DNA of 64,000 bases from Coccinella septempunctata (taxonomy: Eukaryota > Arthropoda > Insecta > Coleoptera > Coccinellidae). Position numbers and translations under genes: made by a program. Positions within the stretch are counted from its first letter, which is position 1; each line of letters begins with the position of its first letter. The notes beneath the pieces are model-generated. The model did not search any database. It saw only the letters and a program-made list of their open reading frames with translations, and had not been told where the DNA came from. Where the stretch lies: NCBI RefSeq assembly GCF_907165205.1, contig NC_058191.1:28104064-28168063 (forward strand), in the 5' to 3' direction. Of the stretch, positions 21,310 to 32,129 are shown in pieces.

Positions 21310-22150
21310 GTCTTGGGCTTCAAATTGTTTTCACATTCATCATAAGAGTTGTAGAGCATAACATTTCTTCAATTTCGCCATAAGCAATTTTTTTCTACGT
21401 TAAAACGTTTTTGAGATACATGGCGATGAATGTACATTGGGGATTCTACATTTACCTTTCTCTTCGCATGTAAGGCTAAGCTCCTCGCCCTCATCACCCT
21501 CTAGCTCGAAAACGGTTAAAAGAATGTAAAATTGCTGCAGACAAAAGTTGTGTAGAACTTTATTATCTACAACTTTCATAATTGATACAGAAACGATTAA
21601 AGGTAAACTGTCAGAATAAGAAACACCCGCCACCTGATTAGGGTCAGAATAATGGGTCACCGAGATTAACCATCTGTATGAAATTCTGACACGCTCAAGT
21701 TTGTACAAGTAACGATTTTTTTGCATTTTCAAAGGGCCGCTGTAACCTTGAGTCAAGTCCGAATTGTCAGTCCCTCGAAAAGTAGCTTCTTTTGGGTCCA
21801 ATGAACATATCCTGTAAAAATTTGAGACGCTCGAAAAAATTTTTGTTTACCATTTTCAACTCTTCCGTACGGCCAGACCCACCACGCAAACTGTCGGTTT
21901 AACATGAATTCATTATATTATCAGGGACGTAGGGCATTTACAGTATCTTAATCTGGCACGCTCGAGTATGTTCACCTGAAGATTTGTTTTTACATCTTCG
22001 ATAACCTGCAGACGCTTTTTCCACCTCTAAATCATAGAACCTTTTTTTGTTTCTACCATATAATCTTCAAAATCCAATAGGCCTCCACGACGCTCGAGTA
22101 AATCCCGATTTAGCGTCATGGGCTCCCAAACTATAAGAGAAACCAGCAAT
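21310..22150. repeat. Probable dispersed repeat with a motif at about 133-bp steps
   Basis: The phrase ACGCTC(G/A)A occurs at 21691, 21827, 21958 and 22090, that is at steps of 136, 131 and 132 bp. Sequence following each is only loosely alike (TTTGTTTAC / GTATGTTCACC). A 133-codon minus-strand frame (21400-21801) crosses the area and contains LEGDEGEELSLTCEEKGKC. It has no domain I know and I take it as a repeat read through. The boundaries are uncertain. Confidence 0.4.
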
Positions 22151-22388
22151 TTTGAACTTGATTAGTCAATTTCATGAGTTGTTGATGGGTTTTCAACAAA
22201 GCTAACAAACAATTTATTGGATACAATTCATAAATGTCGAAATTGTTTATCGAAACATCGAATTTTGACCTCCTTCTGTCACATCCTTCGTTTTACAGCA
22301 TCTATGCTGTAACCGTGGTAAACGGTTGCGTTTTATTTGCAATCCCGGGTTTACTCTGCAGTAAAACTGACGAGGTATGTAATATGTA

Positions 22389-22706
22389 ACGTGCGTTCAA
22401 AAAAATTCGTCGTCAAGTGGGCTGTGGAATTTTGAAGGTTTTTATTTTGTGCCCAAACGTATCGCTCAGCTTGTACCACCACATTATTCCAAGAGTGAAA
22501 ATATGTTAACATACCAATGGCATTATAATATCCAGTTAATTTTCGATATGAAAACTTCTCAGGACAAATTCCTCGCTGATTCACTTAAAATTTGAAAGGC
22601 TTGCACGATAATTTCATCAAATTCAAACAATAATCACAAAATGTGAAAAAATAGAAGCAAAGCGTCAAGTTCAAGCACTTGACGACGAATTATTTTGAAC
22701 GTACGT
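22389..22706. mobile_element. 318-bp MITE, ACGTNCGTTCAAAA ends
   Basis: The left end ACGTGCGTTCAAAAAAATTC and the right end (other strand) ACGTACGTTCAAAATAATTC are both followed by GTCGTCAAGTG, and TA stands on each side (22387-22388, 22707-22708). This is typical of mariner-derived MITEs. The interior is AT-rich. A relative of the left terminus is at about 57943-58000. Confidence 0.85.
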
Positions 22707-22800
22707 TAGTTTCCGAGTCATAGACTAATCTATGGGGAGTAGAGAGAAGGACAACGATCGTCGTACTGAAAAAGTGTCCCCGAAAATTAGGAAAATAATA

Positions 22801-23063
22801 GGGAACTCTAACGATTTGTCAAAATCAGCTAAGCATTGGCTGTCGTGGGGCACACAAGCTTTTTCCTCCATTGATTCGCATGCTCTTTTGGTCGAGTATT
22901 GTGTTTTGTACATGTTTCTGGAAAAAATGTTTTTCCTTACGTTTGATTCGAGTGATTAGACTATAACTTTCTAAGAAATGCCTCTTTACACTGATAATAA
23001 AAAGCTTTGTGTGCCCCACGGCAATGAAGGGTCAGCTGATTTTGACAAATCGTAAGAGTACCC
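22801..23063. mobile_element. 263-bp MITE, copy 1 (GGGAACTCTAACGATTTGTC ends)
   Basis: The inverted ends GGGAACTCTAACGATTTGTC and GGGTACTCTTACGATTTGTC continue into CAAAATCAGCT and TGTCGTGGGGC / TGCCGTGGGGC. TA lies at 22799-22800 and 23064-23065. Copy 2 at 37963-38225 has exactly the same length. No coding sequence. Confidence 0.9.
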
Positions 23064-23065
23064 TA

Positions 23066-24639
23066 TTGAGTGTCTCAGATCTCTAGAAGTAAATTGTAAC
23101 CTAAAATTTTCATAATCTTTGGCGGGTATTCTAGCGTCAATTCGAAATGAACTGCCTTCATTTTATAGCAGGTTAGGGTATTACAGTTTGTTTAGTTGTT
23201 TCTGATTAATTTTCTAATAGATTTCTCCGAATGAAATGAATTAAAATTCTGGCAAAGTGAGTAGGTAAATATAGATACATACCAAAGAAAGTATCGAAAA
23301 TATTTAATTTGAAAAATTACTTAGGTCAGTTCATTCCTGAATTGATGATTTAATGAAACACTTTTTCTTGAATGGGAAATTGGTATTTACTAAAAAAAAT
23401 ATTTGTTTCTCTTTGAAAAAATATAAATTTTAAGGATTTTGCTTTGAGCAGCTATTTTTTTCCTAATGAATAAATTGCAAGTATGATTTTTTACCGATTC
23501 ATACGCTATAAATGCTACAAGTTATATTATAAAGCATCAGTACAGTTTGGGTAGTCATCACTCATCAGCTTCATTCATAATAATCAAGAAATGGATAAAA
23601 TTCCCTGAAAACCACTGAATTCAACAAATAGAAATAGATAATACATGTGTAGAATTGTTTATTGCATTAGTCGTATGTAGATGAAATAATAATAATAATG
23701 GCTTATGAATATTCATGATCGTAGACAATGTAGACATACAATAAGGATAAGAACACTTTCGGTACATGAAAGAGCAGAAGCTGTCAGGTTCCGATATTCC
23801 ATATGATCTATTCTTGTAACAAAATTTGTTACCATTTTCTTCTGAAAAATGCACTCTGAAATGAATATATGTTTAAAAAAATAAATTTATTGAATTAAAT
23901 ATTCCTATGAGTTCTGCATAAACGTCGAATGTACCATCGCGGAGAATCACCCTGATTATTTCGAAGTTCACAAACCAAATACATGTTATAGTTTGAAATC
24001 ATAGGTCAGTTTCATATATGAGGAAAAATTACGAGTAGTAAGTAAGTAATTGAAAATGTACCGTCAGTGAGAAGCTTAAGACTGCCGATTGCCAATGTAA
24101 ACTTATTGAGCAAGACTAAATGCGACGCAATGATTATCCATTTTTATGTCCGCTTTTTATGTGAAATGGATGATTTACACTGCGAGTTCCGGAAATGAGT
24201 GGAATATTTGCTTTTCCAGGTATTCCGCAGGACCTGAATGCTGATTGGTTTGGCACGAACATTCTCTTTTATGCTTACCCATGTCATGAAACCTTGATTG
24301 AATCGGAAATGCCTCTCTTGCAGTCCCAATAGTCCAAATAGAAAAAGATTCAAACAAATAGATTAGAAAATCTTCAACATCTCTTATGAAAGGACTCAAG
24401 AGGACATAGCTTCAACAATCACTAATTATTAAGGATTATTTCGAACTTACGAGTAGGTATACCTACACCAAAAAATAGCCAAGTTTAAGCAGTGTCATGT
24501 CATGATTTTATGATATGCCTATATATATATATATATATATATATAATTTCATTTTTTCATTTTTATTTCATTAAATTATATAGGTATGTATTTCACTTTT
24601 TGACCCACTTTCATCGATTTATCCCAGCATCTTGTTGTG
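23066..24639. other. No supported gene; (AT)n microsatellite at 24520-24545
   Basis: A run of 13 AT units lies at 24520-24545. Otherwise the DNA is AT-rich with no recognisable element. Overlapping short frames on the minus strand around 24144-24399 show no domain. Confidence 0.35.
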
Positions 24640-25801
24640 CATGGTGTGATTGGTGTGAATGCAGGACAGTCAAAAATTTCCTTTTTTTTGTTTTTTGCCG
24701 GAGAATTTGAGAGTAGCAGGGGGCCACACAAAGTTATTTTTGATGCTGAATAGATTGTTAACTCAAAACCTCAAGACGTCCTCGCTATTTTTTGAATACA
24801 ATGCATTGCTATGACAATATCGCCATTTTATGAAATCAATTTTTTTCTTAAAGTTCTAGCTATAACACCGACATTTCTTCGCCGATGATGGATTTATCGC
24901 AAGTGGTGTAAAGCACCATTCTTAATCTTCACGTAACTGGAGCAGGGTATTTATTTTCTTTTTATTGTAAAGAGTGTGAACACACAGATGCGAAAAATTT
25001 CAGTTTTTTAGCCAAGAATTTTGAAGGTTGCGTTCTTAAGGTTTTCTGCATGCTGGATGAATTGTTTGTGACATTTTCGTAATTTTCTCGATGCATTGTG
25101 TTACTAAAGATATACCATTCTTTTTTGAAATTCTGTTTTTATCGTGAACTTCGCCTGTTTATACGTAGATATAACTGTAGCAGATACCGTCAAAAGTGTA
25201 TTCACTGAACTCCAATTTTCATTACATTTATGGATTCTTTCATTATGTAACGCTCAACTAAACTGTAGAAAATTTCGAATAAAATTAAGGTTGCTTTCAA
25301 TATCACGTACAATAAATACACGAGAAGAACGGAATCTTATTAAAAAGTGGTATTTTCATGTATCAAGAAAATTATGAAATTGTAAATACCTAACAATCCA
25401 CTAAACAAAAAGAAGAACTTCGTAAGGTACTCAGTGTTCCTAAATGCTTTTCCAAAAATCGGGAAAATTTTTGCAGCCCTATATTCACACCGTGTACAAC
25501 ACGGAGAGCTCGAAAAAAATACCTTTGGTCAGTTGCGAAAAGACTAACGATGGTGGATTGGTATCACTGGTGAAAAATCCAACATCGGCGAAGAAATGTC
25601 GAAGCTTTAGTTAGAATTTTAAGAAAAAGAGGCGATTTTGTGAAATTGCGATACTTTCAGAGCAACGCATTGAATGCGATATCCTGAGGTGTTGAGCTAA
25701 CAATCCACCCATCATAAAACGAAAATATGTAAGACCCTCTGCTATTTCCAAATTCTTCGCCAAAAACTGGAAATATTTGGCTATCTAACATTCGCACCCT
25801 G
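24640..25801. mobile_element. 1.16-kb foldback element built of duplicated units
   Basis: The left arm (about 24640-25085) and right arm (about 25345-25801) are diverged reverse complements. They share GCATTGAATGCG-like, GACATTTCTTCGCCGATG, TTTTTCTTAAARTTCTA and GATTGTTARCTCAA blocks. The right tip is CAGGGTGCGAATG followed by TA. Within each arm a segment beginning GTGTGAAT resembles the tip segment, so each arm holds two related units. A further unit continues to about 25920 (ATCCAACATCAC, AAATGTCG). The left border is less certain than the right. Confidence 0.6.
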
Positions 25802-25920
25802 TATAGGAAGAAAAGATTGTGAAGAACATACTCTGTGCCACTGGCATACAGACGATGCTTTACACCTCGATGAAAATCCAACATCACCAAAGTAAAATGT
25901 CGTCACTCAGCCAACTTAGG

Positions 25921-27029
25921 CAATTTTTCAGCAGTCCCTCTTCATTTGCTGCTTAGTTTAGTATTAAGGGGAAGTAATACCTCAAGAATCTCCATTCAAA
26001 AGCGGCATTCACTAGTTCCTTATTTACGCTTTCAATTTCTTACGTGAAGCCTTAATTTTTTTTAATTGAAGTTAAAGGACGTCTTGATGTCACCCCGTCT
26101 CTTTTTTTCCAATTAAGTTGTTTTTTATGAGAAAAAAAACTTGAATTTATGCCAAAAATGCGCTGAAATTCAGGAATAACTGAAAATGTTTCAATATTTC
26201 TAATATTACCTCTCACGTGGTAATTTTTACTTCTCACCTGACTCAGTACGTAATTCAGGCTATTGCTCAAAGATGTGACACTTTTTCGTATTTAGGGTAG
26301 CATCAGTAAAGCAACCAATGTCGATCGTCTTAATCTCGAATCGTATGTACTGCTTCCCCTTAACATACCCTGTAATAAATATGAATAATTCACAAATTTT
26401 TGTTGGAAGACTCGACTTCCTTTCAGCAAAACCGCCGTCAATGAGATCACCACAATTTGAGATATAACTTGTCCGAAGATCCGTCCTTTGGCGAATCATG
26501 TCCTCGAGGTTGTGAATAAAAAGTGATTTCATCGAATTTTACGAGAAAGTGCTATGATTCAGCAGGCTTATGTAGGTATTTAGTCACCCTACGGAAGTTT
26601 ATAAATTATCGATTTATAGAAGGATATGATTCAGAATCCGTACGGATTCCTATAATTCTCAGTTGGAAAAAGAGGAGGCTGCTGACCTAGATGAATGGTA
26701 GATATGTTGTGTAGTGAGTCTTACCAATTCTGAAATAACAAAACTGTGTTTTTTATCAGTTTATAAATACATATATGAATAGAAATATTCTAGTGCTTTT
26801 ATGGTGTCACATGTACCATGTCGTTGCATGAACATCTGAAAATCACAAGGTCAATGAACACTTTCAGTACCAATATGATCACAAAATTTTACACTTACAG
26901 TAAACTGTAGGTACCTAAGATTCAAGAGGGCTCTAGAGGTGATAGAAGATTTTTGTCGCTCTGACCATCAATTCATTTTTAAGTGTATTATGTCGGAAAT
27001 GGCCTACTTGGAAGGAGATGAAAAAATGT
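25921..27029. other. No supported feature
   Basis: AT-rich DNA. TACCCTGTAATA at 26366 is a possible lone MITE tip. No gene seen. Confidence 0.3.
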
Positions 27030-27785
27030 TTGAAAAGTAAATATTAACGGTTTTCCACAAAAAATTGCCAAAAACATGCGGATCCAATGAAGTAGGCATA
27101 GAAAAGACATTTCATATTTTAAGATACTGAAAGTTCGAAAACAGAGATCCCGAGGATGAGTGTCCTGTAGAAAAAACTAGGTTGTGTTATTCTTCGTTCT
27201 CTTACTCGATACAAAAACGGCAAAACCTTGATTTTTCCAAATGGAATACCCTACTTTTTATTTGATTCTTCCAGAGGAGATCGAAATAGGCATGTAATGA
27301 TGAGTTATGTTTCTATACGAAAGTCTCATAGTTTCGGAAATAAAGTAAAATTTCTATGAAAGAAGTAATTTTCAGCGTACTACTTTCGTGTGATCCTAAA
27401 ATCATTGAAAACTTGGTTGAAGGTGTTTCTTTCATTCATACAAAAGGATTTTTTGGTTGTTTGATAAAAAAGTAAGGCAGTTCACATGGTGAAACATCGT
27501 TAGATGAGTATTTTTATTTTCTATGAAAATATCAGATGAAATGTACAGTGTCCCAGTTGAAAAAATCAAGTTTTTGCAGTTTTGTATCGAATGTCAAGAC
27601 ACACCGTGTATTTCACAAATCAAGTTTTTTCTACACGAACGATCCTCAGGATCTCAGTGACCTATTTTCGAAATTTCAGCTTCCTAAAATATGAAATGTC
27701 TTTTCTATGCCTATTTCTTTGGATCCATGTTTTTGGGATTCTTTGTGGAAAATCGTTAATATCTCCGAAAGTAACAGGAATAGGG
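27030..27785. mobile_element. About 750-bp foldback element
   Basis: Left arm 27030-27270 and right arm 27535-27785 are reverse complements with mismatches. They share ATATGAAATGTCTTTTCTAT (right) with its complement at left, GGATCCATGTTTTTG/GGATCCGCATGTTTTTG, TTGTGGAAAACCGTTAATAT-like tips and GATACAAAACNGCAAAA. Tips and target duplication could not be fixed. Confidence 0.65.
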
Positions 27786-28005
27786 ATAGATAAGTGCTAG
27801 ACAAAAATACTCAGATGGGTATAGAGAAGCGGAAAGAGTGATAATAAATAGAGTGTCCCATTTTAAATAACGAAGTATGCAGTACTTTTTCGTAAAACCG
27901 ACAACATCGCAACATTGAAAATATTTTAGCCAGATAGATCAGAACCGTAAACTCTAGTACCTAAATTTTCAGAACAATCCAATGATCCGTTCTTCGTAAA
28001 AGTCT

Positions 28006-28040
28006 AATAGGGCATCCACCCCCACGGTGGGTGCCCTATT
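28006..28040. repeat. Strong hairpin, 15-bp stem and 5-nt loop
   Basis: AATAGGGCATCCACC pairs with GGTGGGTGCCCTATT (one G-U/T-G wobble) around the loop CCCAC. It is GC-rich in AT-rich surroundings. It could be two identical element tips lying head to head, or a structured RNA stem. Nothing beside it decides between them. Confidence 0.75.
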
Positions 28041-29131
28041 GATTATTGAATTCTTCCACATTTTACATCCTTATTGTTTTCCCCCCAATTCATTAAAATA
28101 ATTATGAAATATAGTTATTCCTTTCAGCTATTGGTTTTAGGAAAAAAATTCAAGAATCAAAAAAATTTATAAGCTAAACAAGGATTTTAATTCAATATTT
28201 CATTTCATGATACTTCATCTCGAAAAAAAGTTTTGATATGAAATACATATAGTAAGGGTTTTTAATTTCACCCCCGTATAATGTATCAGGAATATCAAAA
28301 AAATACCCGTGGTTAGTCCTTTGGGAGTGCAGGAAAATAACAGAATTTCAAGTTTCAAGCTGTACTGGAATTTTAGAAAAAAAAATAAAAACTGTATTTT
28401 AGTCACCATCTTTTAGGGGTGATATCTTGTAAAGGGGTGAGCAGAGGAAATTTTGTTACAGGAATGACCCATTTTAATTTCATACGAGCAATCACCTCCT
28501 GAATTTTACCGAATGAATTTAGGAATACCTTATATATCTAAAGCAGAAATATTTCTCCTGATCTCATCTACACGACTTGTCTGCTCGTCCAGTTTACGGC
28601 AAAACACTCTGTTTATGTAATATATATTGTAAGAGCTCCTTCGGCATAAAAAACGCTATCAGTAACGAAAAACAGATGAGAAGGTGAATCCCGATAATTC
28701 TTGCGGTTAAACTCGTCTCACCCGTTTTAATTGTCCACTATTTACTAGGAGAAGTGTGGTAGGTCAACGCGACATATCTGGTACAGCTATCTGAAACCTA
28801 ACTTCCCGATCCACGACTTCCATAAGCCCGTTACAAACTTTTCACGTATACACATCTCTTCACAGCTGTTGAAAATCCTCCGTCAGATGGATATTAAACA
28901 TACAGATCGCTATTTATGACAAGTTTAGTAAAGTGGTAATAAATTTTCTGCATATTCACGCTTGTTTGTAATATATGGATGTGACGTAAGAAATAAATCA
29001 GATATTGAGCTCCAGGAACTGAGGAAATAACTCAGGGATTAAGCACTTTATTCATATACCACGTATACTATTAGTGCCGATGTTGTTTTTTTGATGAATG
29101 TGCGGATGAATTATGATAGGTCCAAAAGTAA
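28041..29131. other. No supported feature
   Basis: AT-rich DNA. No gene, inverted ends or recognisable domain. Confidence 0.3.
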
Positions 29132-29133
29132 TA

Positions 29134-30074
29134 CCGTAGATTCAGCGGACTTGGGACGATTGTTGAATTCAACTTGTCATATTTTCAAAACCGTGACCTA
29201 TTTTTATCTGAAAAAAAAAATTAAATATGCTTAATAATTCAGACTATTGATTATAGGATATATACCATGCTTCAGAATTCGGATATAAATTTTGAAAAAA
29301 ATAAAATATACTTGTCCCAAGGCACCCACTCAGTTGAGAGGCTTGGGACACAAGTTAAAATCCATTGATTTCTCAACTCTCAAATGAAATAGGTGACTTG
29401 GGACGGTGTATAATTAAAAAATTAAAAATTAACAAATTAGAATTTGTGATTATATAGTTAAAATTCGGTAAGGAAATTAAATGATTTACGCTTATTACAG
29501 CGAAAGTTAATATATTGCAACTCAAATGTAAAAAAACTGAACAAAACAAAGGGACTTTGATTTCTTTCATTCTTTGGTGATTTCTGTGTGGAAATAACGT
29601 AAATAAAAAGATCCTGCGAAAACTCGGCATATTTCCTGCTGCCAACTGTCGCTTGTATCTATTCGGCATTGTCCCAAGTCACCCTATGAACCAACAAAAT
29701 AAATAAATGAGATCCGTGTTGCCGTTTGATTTGTAAACAACCTTGTTTTATGACATATCTAATATCCCAATATCCCACGTATCCAGGAAAAAATTACACA
29801 TGCACAAGGTGAAACACATGTACAAGACACTAGAATGTATAAGGGCCATGAAAAAACGTGCTTTTACTCTACCGAATTCGTTACTTTTTCCTGTCAATTC
29901 AAACGCTCTGGTCACGGCAAACTCAACAGGAATTAATTGTTTAACTTACCGTAAAGACGCTACACAATCTTATAAGTTTCTCCCTTCACTCATAAATGGT
30001 AAGAAACTAAGGAATCTGCAAGGGGGGTAATTGTCCCAAGTTACAGGACTGTCCCAACTCAACCGAATCTACCG
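29134..30074. mobile_element. pogo/Tigger-like DNA transposon relic, 941 bp
   Basis: The ends CCGTAGATTCAGCGGACTT and (other strand) CGGTAGATTCGGTTGAGTT lie between TA dinucleotides (29132-29133, 30075-30076). The motif CTTGGGAC, or its complement GTCCCAAG, is repeated at about 29149, 29314, 29342, 29396, 29671, 30032 and 30048, clustered near both ends like binding sites. On the minus strand a frame opens at 29669 with MPNRYKRQLAAGN, which is how pogo-type transposases commonly start before their N-terminal HTH. The HTH itself is not readable. It has the same architecture as the element at 12060-12989 but different sequence. Confidence 0.55.
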
Positions 30075-30729
30075 TAATAATATTTAATAATAAGGAATCC
30101 ATGAAGTATTCTATTCAGTATCAGAAATCGTAATTTGTACTCTAAGATTCTGGAGGGAACAAAAATAGTTCATCAATTAAATAAGATTGTAGTTATTTTG
30201 GCTGAGTCAAGCCTGAAACAGCTGACCTGATCTAGAATTATTTAAGGCGCTTATGATATCATTTAGTCTTTCCAAGAGCTCTTACCTCAAACATCTTTAA
30301 TTATCTGATGAGTTCCGCTCGTCCAGATTACTGATTTGTAAAGCATTATTTTCTGGTATAAACTCCTCAATACTTCTAATAAGTATTAAAGTTATTAATT
30401 CATAACATATCAATGGATATGTTTTTCCTTACCTTGGTAATTTAATTTTGATTTTGTATAGTTATAAGTATTCAACCATGGATATTTTGATCCTATAATC
30501 TTCTAGTTTCTTGCCGGACTGATTTTTAACCTGAGATGTGAAATTAGAATAATTCTCGATGATTTTGGAAAAAATGAGTCCAGACAAAGAAATCATTGAA
30601 ATTCTTCATGACAGCTTGAGAGGCCTGTAAGTATTTATTTTCCGATAAAATCATAGGAAAAAACAACTCCTGTCTACGACAATGAAAAAATGATGAGAAA
30701 ATTAGATCCATGGAATGGATAAAAGGGAT

Positions 30730-31860
30730 TCTCATCACAACATAGAGAGCTACGGACCTATCACACTTCTACCTACTTTGGGAAAAAACGTTTAAAAAAT
30801 ATTGGGAGATAGAATACCTAAGTATATAGATAGAAAAATAAATACCATCATACCAATCATCATATCAAGAAGAAGACATCGACTATCCACCTTTCAGTAA
30901 TACTCACTTCAACCTTTCGAAGCAATAGAAAAATGAGGAACAAAACAGCTACTATATTTATGGACATTCAAAAAGCCTTCGACGGCGTCTGGCAAGCCGG
31001 TATAATCTCCAAGCTTTTCCACCTAAAATGCCCCATTTATCTGACCAAAATAATCAACCATTTTCTTCTGAACAGAAAATTACAGGTACAGAGGTTAAAA
31101 AAGAAGCTGCAGAAGAACTTACACCAGCACAAGGTCTACCACAAGGATCGCCAACCTCTCCTCTGCTTTACAATTTGGTCTGCTGTGACATGACAGGAAC
31201 CAAAACATCAACGAGCATGCATACATCATACAACCTTCAATTTGCTGAGGACACAACCTTAATATCCTTCTACAAAATATTGAGAGAATATATGAAAGGA
31301 TTACAGAGTTGACACTTGGCAGGTGTTACGGCAGCATGGGTTAGACAATGGAGCATACAACCCAACTCTGCAAAATCAAAACTCATCATCTTCAACCATA
31401 ATATCAACATAAGCTCTTCCAATATAAAACTTGGAAGTGACACAATTACTCTAACAAAATCATGTAATTACCTACCTTGGCATACAGATCGACAGCAAGA
31501 AGTATTTCAAAGCACACTTAAAAATACAAAAGAAAACAGTTACCACACGAGCTGGGCACTTCAGGTCTTTAACATATAAAAACTAAGGAATCAGCAGTAT
31601 AACGACAACTATGATCTACAAAATGATACGCAGACCTTCATTGGATTATGGGCAAACAATATTCTCAAATTCACCATAAACAGCTCTGGATATTATGAGA
31701 GTAGCAGAAAGAACTTGCTTACGAAAAATTAAAAAAACTAACACACCCCAACAACCCACCCAATCAACTTTTATACCATAACGAAAATAGAACCAATATT
31801 GGAAGAATGCAAAAACGCAACAAAAAATTCATCTCAAACCAAAACATTATCAACATAATC
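30730..31860 (+). pseudogene. Jockey-like LINE reverse transcriptase (relic)
   Basis: An RT domain read across three frames: SYGPITLLPTLGK (about 30747), then FMDIQKAFDGVWQAGIISKL (about 30957, the D-x-K-A-F-D box with the first catalytic Asp), LPQGSPTSPLLYNLV (about 31135) and YNLQFAEDTTLI (about 31230). The last has FAED in place of the catalytic FADD. It continues with RQWSIQPNSAKSKLIIFN, SCNYL, RPSLDYGQTIFSN and a CLRKI thumb end near 31730. Multiple frameshifts and stops plus the D-to-E change make it dead. Jockey or a close APE-type clade fits best. Confidence 0.8.
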
Positions 31861-31883
31861 GAGCTATTGATACACCACTACAA

Positions 31884-32129
31884 TCATAGACATATAGACA
31901 TGGACTGTGCCTTCCCTTTATTTCTATGCATGAAATACGGTCAAAAAAAGTGACAGAGAGAAACGCACGTCGGGCATACAGTTGTCTTTTTCTAGAATTT
32001 TGATTGGTCCACACTCACCTCTATGTGAACAAAAAAGAGACAGATAAATGCCCGACGATCATTTCTCTCTTTCTATAAAAAAGACATTTTCATGCTTACA
32101 TTGCTCAGTCCATGTCTCTATGTCTATGA
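31884..32129. mobile_element. 246-bp MITE, TCATAGACATA ends
   Basis: Inverted ends read TCATAGACATATAGACATGG (left) and TCATAGACATAGAGACATGG (right, other strand), followed by ACTG in both, with GCATGAAAT, AGAGAGAAA and CGTCGGGCAT shared further in. It interrupts or abuts the 3' end of the LINE relic. No clear target duplication. Confidence 0.8.

Noticed and set aside
21400..21801. 133-codon minus-strand open frame
   Set aside because: It runs through a probable repeat, has no recognised domain, and the surrounding sequence shows periodic repeat structure instead.
24520..24545. (AT)n run as a possible promoter
   Set aside because: A simple 13-unit dinucleotide microsatellite with no other promoter signal.
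29743..30030. 95-codon plus-strand frame inside the pogo-like relic
   Set aside because: It runs into the repeated CTTGGGAC end region and has no similarity I can see to a transposase; probably chance.
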